The notes beneath the pieces are model-generated. The model was not told where the DNA came from and did not search any database. It saw nothing but the letters and a program-made list of their open reading frames with translations. A stretch of DNA of 16,832 nucleotides, from NCBI GenBank assembly GCA_030613665.1, contig JAUWLN010000018.1, positions 1-16,832 on the forward strand, written 5' to 3'. Shown here piece after piece: positions 14,431 to 16,832 of the stretch. How positions within the stretch are numbered: position 1 is the first letter of the stretch; each line of letters starts with the position of its first letter. Position numbers and translations under genes: made by a program. Source of the stretch: Dehalococcoidia bacterium. GTDB lineage: Bacteria > Chloroflexota > Dehalococcoidia > Dehalococcoidales > RBG-16-60-22.

Positions 14431-14745
14431 ATGCCACGAAAATTAACTAACTACGAGCAAGAGACAATCATAAATTTCACCAAGGGTGAGGATATAGCCT
14501 ATATCTTTACCTATGAAAAGACATGGCAGAAACACCTAGAAGGAAGGCTGGGTTTGAAACCGCTATACGATAATGGTTTCGGTGGCAGGGAATATGAGCT
14601 ACCCAAGAAGATGATTAAACCACCAAGAGCACCTAGAAAGTTATCTGATTCTGCCAAGAAAAAACTGGCCGAGAGGTTGCACCAGAACCGTGTTTTAAGC
14701 GCTCAAAACCTAGTTCCTGTGGGAAAAGCAGCAGCTAGAAAGTAA
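14431..14745 (+). CDS. Small conserved phage-associated protein of unknown function
   Basis: The 104-residue basic protein begins MPRKLTNYEQETIINF and contains IAYIFTYEKTWQKHLEGRLGL (about 22-42) and GGREYELPKKMIKPPRAPRKLS (about 51-72), followed by a lysine-rich helical tail. Small proteins with the same pattern (an N-terminal two-strand unit, an x-W-x-K-x-L helix, then a Y-x-x-PK-x-x-I-K-x-x-R-x-P-R segment) occur often in phage or mobile regions of Firmicutes and Chloroflexota, as I recall them. No activity is known to me. AAAGGGGG lies about seven bases before the ATG. It is the first gene after the radC junction. Confidence 0.7.
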   Translation: MPRKLTNYEQETIINFTKGEDIAYIFTYEKTWQKHLEGRLGLKPLYDNGFGGREYELPKKMIKPPRAPRKLSDSAKKKLAERLHQNRVLSAQNLVPVGKAAARK

Positions 14746-14811
14746 AACAAGGGTAATTCTATATCCCTGCGAACATAACACCCTAAAATACAGGCTGTTT
14801 TGAAAGGTCAA

Positions 14812-15195
14812 ATGGTGAACAGAAGGGGTAATCCCACTTGGTATCGAGGAATGCCATCAGCTAATCCGAAAGGCAGACCAAGAGGTCAGAACAGTATTGA
14901 GGCTTTTTGCCGTGACCCCGAATGGTTTTGCATTAGACATCTCCGTTGGGAACGATTCTGTTTGCGTCTTATGGAGCCTCCATACACCCGGGCAGCAGCA
15001 GCCAGAAAAGCAGGCTACTCTCCAAAATCCGCCAGATTTATCGCATCCCGATTATGGAGAAAGCCTATTATCAGAGACATACTCAGGAGAATACGTGAGC
15101 AAATCAATGCGACCCGGAAGATAAGCGAGGGCGTATGGCTGATTCCAGATTATTCAGGGAAATACCACATTTATCGTCAAAAAAAATATAGATAA
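14812..15195 (+). CDS. Terminase-small-subunit-like DNA-binding protein (copy 1)
   Basis: The 127-residue basic protein opens with RRGNPTWYRGMPSANPKGRPRG, the GNPxGRPxG type of N-terminus seen in DUF5681 proteins. At about 60-92 it has a helix-turn-helix stretch AAARKAGYSPKSARFIASRLWRKPIIRDI that looks like phage terminase small subunits (xAAxxAGYSxKxAxxxxxxLLxxPxI). It may recognise packaging-site DNA, though no large subunit is in view. An in-frame TTG at 14800 exists, but the ATG at 14812 is chosen. GAAAGG sits five bases before it, and the second copy at 16651 starts at the same point with the same AGGTCAAATG context. The C-terminus (WLIPDYSGKYHIYRQKKYR) is strongly basic. Confidence 0.65.
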   Translation: MVNRRGNPTWYRGMPSANPKGRPRGQNSIEAFCRDPEWFCIRHLRWERFCLRLMEPPYTRAAAARKAGYSPKSARFIASRLWRKPIIRDILRRIREQINATRKISEGVWLIPDYSGKYHIYRQKKYR

Positions 15196-15404
15196 AAGTC
15201 AACATTTTCAAGCGGAATGGTGACATTCTAGGCGTGGAATGGTCATAAATGGACAGGTTCTTGGAGGAAAACATTTCTGATGTCCAAGGTGTAGTCGTCA
15301 ATTCAATGTTTCGGGTAATTGGAAAAGATGCACTGAATAATCAATGAATGAACACTGAAGCCTTGGAAAGAATGGAAAAGAATTGTGCCGGTGGGTAGGA
15401 GAAG

Positions 15405-15536
15405 ATGACTAATTCAGTTGAGCAAGTGAAAGGTATGGAAACAAGGGGCAGAATAGCCTTCGTTTCCATAGATAAGCTATCGAAACATAATGGAAACAGG
15501 CACGATGATAGGCGTGAAGTAAAGGCAAATTGGTGA
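15405..15536 (+). CDS. Possible small protein (43 residues)
   Basis: The ORF begins MTNSVEQVKGMETRGRIAFV and ends with a charged NRHDDRREVKANW tail. AGGAG lies four bases ahead of the ATG, in a location between two real genes on the same strand. There is no recognised homology. The long hairpin at 15434-15470 lies inside it, which argues that the stretch may be structural or regulatory rather than coding. Confidence 0.3.
   Translation: MTNSVEQVKGMETRGRIAFVSIDKLSKHNGNRHDDRREVKANW
15434..15470. repeat. Long bulged inverted repeat (13-bp arms, 10-nt loop)
   Basis: TATGGAAACAAGG (15434-15446) pairs with CCTT and GTTTCCATA (15457-15460, 15462-15470), leaving a single unpaired C (15461) and the loop GGCAGAATAG. 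A further copy of the arm, ATGGAAACAGG, follows as a direct repeat at 15490-15500. There is no T tract, so a simple terminator is unlikely. Confidence 0.55.
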
Positions 15537-15577
15537 TAATTCCCTAATGATTTCGTTAAAAAGATGGAGGTTTATAA

Positions 15578-16201
15578 TTGGGTGGTTCCGGGTCAGGTAG
15601 TTATTATAGGTCTGGCATTAAAGACACAACGGACGGTCATAAGAGCCTTGATGTAAACTGGCTGAATCGCAAGGGTTATCTTGCTCCCGGGCGTTGGTCA
15701 TCTATTCACTGGTGGCGGGGCGATGAACATGTGGGTGATATAGGCATTCGTGCAAAAGAGGGCCGTCTTGTGCTGGAGTATAGATGCGGCGTTGGCGGCG
15801 GCGAGTGGGAAAGTGTGACTGAGAGTGTTTTACTATCCTGGACTTACTGCAATTATGGTGGTAGACGGCCTTGGTTTATCTGTCCTGGCGTGAGAAGTGG
15901 CGTCCCCTGCCAACGAAGAGTTGCCAAACTTTATGGGGCAGGTAAGCTTTTCCTTTGCCGTTATTGCTATGACCTTGCTTATGACTCCCAGAGAGAACTA
16001 AAACAGAGCCGTTTAACACGTGTGGAGCAGAATATCCGTAGGCGCTTGGGTGGTTCGACTAGTTTAGCAGAGCCGTTTCCTCCAAAACCCAAGGGAATGC
16101 ATTGGAATACCTACCTCCGACTGAAGCACAAGGCAGAGTATGCTGAGCTTCGTTACGAAGCTGTGTTGTTTGAGAGGCTACGGGCACAAAACTACTTATA
16201 A
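15578..16201 (+). CDS. Zinc-ribbon protein typical of phage/integrated elements, function unknown
   Basis: The 207-residue protein starts with the MGGSGSGxxY leader seen in a widespread mobile-element protein family. LDVNWLNRKGYLAPG follows at about 24-38. A probable zinc ribbon has Cys102 and Cys111 (ICPGVRSGVPC) and Cys127 and Cys130 (LCRYCYDLAYDSQRE). The C-terminal third is a basic, helical region (RLTRVEQNIRRRLGG; YLRLKHKAEYAELRYEA). A nucleic-acid-binding role is a reasonable guess and no more. The start codon is TTG: GGAGG at 15566-15570 lies seven bases upstream, and the family's MGGSGSG leader begins exactly there. It sits between the two terminase-small-subunit-like copies. Confidence 0.7.
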   Translation: MGGSGSGSYYRSGIKDTTDGHKSLDVNWLNRKGYLAPGRWSSIHWWRGDEHVGDIGIRAKEGRLVLEYRCGVGGGEWESVTESVLLSWTYCNYGGRRPWFICPGVRSGVPCQRRVAKLYGAGKLFLCRYCYDLAYDSQRELKQSRLTRVEQNIRRRLGGSTSLAEPFPPKPKGMHWNTYLRLKHKAEYAELRYEAVLFERLRAQNYL

Positions 16202-16223
16202 ATACTAATGTTCAAGTTAGTAT
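16202..16223. repeat. Perfect 7-bp palindrome directly after the zinc-ribbon gene
   Basis: ATACTAA (16202-16208) and TTAGTAT (16217-16223) flank an 8-nt centre. It starts one base after the stop codon and has no following T tract. It could be an operator for a dimeric repressor or a weak transcript end. Confidence 0.35.
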
Positions 16224-16349
16224 ACATGAATTAAGAGAGAGGGCTGGGGTAGCGCTGGGTGGTAAACAGCCCGATTTAAGGCTAAAGTTACAGGGTAAAA
16301 AAGAGGTGGTGGACGGCAGTAACAAGGCAAGTGAGGGAATACTACTCAG

Positions 16350-16670
16350 ATGATTACCAAGAGGTTTCAAAACACGCCACAACAAGCGGTAGAGCCATTA
16401 AAAGGACTGGCGATAGGGCAGAACTGGCTAGTTGGGGCTGATACCTTGAACATCATCCTTTACCGGCGTCAGGTCAACAAGAAAACGGGAAAGGAATACT
16501 GGCGGGCACACAGCTATTATGCCACTCTTAGTAATGCCCTGCTGGGGCTGGTTAATCAAGGGGTCAGGGATACCGAACTGGCAGACCTGAAGGCGGTTTG
16601 CGACAAGATAGAGCAGATACATAAAGATATTTTAGAGGTATGCAGGTCAAATGGGGAACAAAAGGGGTAA
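16350..16670 (+). CDS. Small conserved phage-associated protein (KKTGKEYWR type)
   Basis: The 106-residue protein contains IGQNWLVGADTLNIILYRRQVNKKTGKEYWRAHSYYATLSNALLGLVN (about 22-69) followed by a helical segment ending EQIHKDILEV. Small proteins with this two-part pattern (a beta-hairpin carrying KKTGK-x-x-W, then Y-x-x-L-x-x-AL) recur in phage and integrative-element early regions as I remember them. Their function is unknown to me. Only a distant GAGGG precedes the ATG. The 3' end overlaps the next gene by 20 bp (16651-16670), so the two are probably translated together. Confidence 0.65.
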   Translation: MITKRFQNTPQQAVEPLKGLAIGQNWLVGADTLNIILYRRQVNKKTGKEYWRAHSYYATLSNALLGLVNQGVRDTELADLKAVCDKIEQIHKDILEVCRSNGEQKG

Positions 16671-16832
16671 TCCCTCTTTCGTTAAAGGTAAATCAGGTAA
16701 TCCGTATGGCAGACCGAGAGGCCTGAACAGCTATGCAGTTTTTTGCCAAGACCCTAGTCTTTTCTTCGTGAAACATGGTCGTTGGCATAGCTTTTGTTTG
16801 GACTTTTGTTTAACGGGGCAAAATGCAGCAAG
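16651..16832 (+). CDS. Terminase-small-subunit-like protein, partial (copy 2; runs off the right edge)
   Basis: Sixty codons are visible, starting MGNKRGNPSFVKGKSGNPYG and continuing RPRGLNSYAVFCQDPSLFFVKHGRWHSFCLDFCLTGQNAA. This parallels the gene at 14812 (RGNP...NPxGRPRGxNS...FCxDP...RW..FCL), including the DNA around the start (AGGTCAAATGG). The window ends where copy 1 enters its helix-turn-helix, so the terminase-like part is not seen here. Its start lies inside the preceding gene in another frame. Confidence 0.65.
   Translation, partial: MGNKRGNPSFVKGKSGNPYGRPRGLNSYAVFCQDPSLFFVKHGRWHSFCLDFCLTGQNAA

Larger units (their letters stand above)
15196..15577. other. 382-bp gap with repeats and small ORFs in the phage-like element
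   Basis: No clear gene fills this stretch. It contains two GGAATGGT direct repeats 22 bp apart (15214-15221, 15236-15243), the first overlapping a GAATG-GTGA-CATTC hairpin (15215-15228). It also contains a long bulged hairpin at 15434-15470 with a related direct repeat at 15489-15499, and one short ORF with a ribosome site (15405-15536). Regulatory, replication-origin or packaging functions are all possible. The sequence alone does not decide. Confidence 0.4.
14361..16832 (+). mobile_element. Phage-like integrated element (left part; continues past the window)
   Basis: From the break in radC to the window end all recognised genes lie on the plus strand, are small, use AT-richer codons than the core, and resemble proteins usually seen in prophages or integrated plasmids: a small ELPKK-type protein, two terminase-small-subunit-like proteins, a zinc-ribbon protein and a KKTGKEYWR-type protein. 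No integrase, portal or capsid gene is visible yet. Attachment repeats cannot be identified because the other end is outside the window. It could be a prophage, a satellite or an integrative plasmid. Confidence 0.55.

Noticed and set aside
15249..15347. 32-codon ORF starting MDRFLEENISD
   Set aside because: There is no ribosome site and no homology; it is short enough to be chance.
16225..16353. Open frame ending in an ATGA overlap with the gene at 16350
   Set aside because: It has no ATG, GTG or TTG start upstream except very near its end, and no recognisable protein pattern.

Overview
The window looks like a chromosomal contig from an anaerobic bacterium, most likely an uncultured Chloroflexota (Dehalococcoidia-like). 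That is an inference from gene content: ferredoxin-type aldo/keto reductase, corrinoid methyltransferases, HPP membrane protein, many stand-alone catabolic enzymes. No rRNA, tRNA or CRISPR array was seen. The core (about 1.3-14.2 kb) is GC-rich. Both flanks are AT-richer and carry mobile DNA.

Left flank (1-1295): the first codons of an IS200/IS605 TnpA transposase run off the left edge, preceded by the element's subterminal hairpin. The element has cut off the 3' end of an unrecognised gene (92-1057). That gene has a near-consensus promoter and a 7-A tract at its start which puts a better start codon out of frame.

Core (1296-10619): an RluB-type pseudouridine synthase runs tail to tail into a two-gene minus-strand unit (isocitrate/isopropylmalate-dehydrogenase-like enzyme, then a solitary family-5 solute-binding lipoprotein). 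An HPP membrane protein follows. Next, an alpha/beta hydrolase plus a ferredoxin-fused aldo/keto reductase (minus) diverge from a plus-strand operon of a DapA/NanA-family aldolase, a mandelate-racemase-type enolase-superfamily enzyme and a phosphotriesterase-type amidohydrolase. The last three could form a lactone -> sugar acid -> 2-keto-3-deoxy acid -> aldol cleavage route.

Corrinoid operon (10655-14158, minus): a cobalamin-binding methyl-carrier protein is followed by two tandem proteins that align along their whole length with archaeal monomethylamine methyltransferase MtmB rather than with MttB. Both lack pyrrolysine: the ORFs have no in-frame amber codon and Val sits at the expected position. 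This is the best candidate for an undescribed system: a pyrrolysine-free, MtmB-type methyltransferase pair with its own corrinoid protein.

Right flank (14185-16832): only the C-terminal catalytic part of radC remains just upstream of the corrinoid gene. It is cut by a plus-strand, AT-richer, phage-like element carrying small conserved proteins, a zinc-ribbon protein, two divergent copies of a terminase-small-subunit-like gene, and a repeat-rich 380-bp gap.

All homology statements come from reading the translated sequence against remembered families. No search was run.
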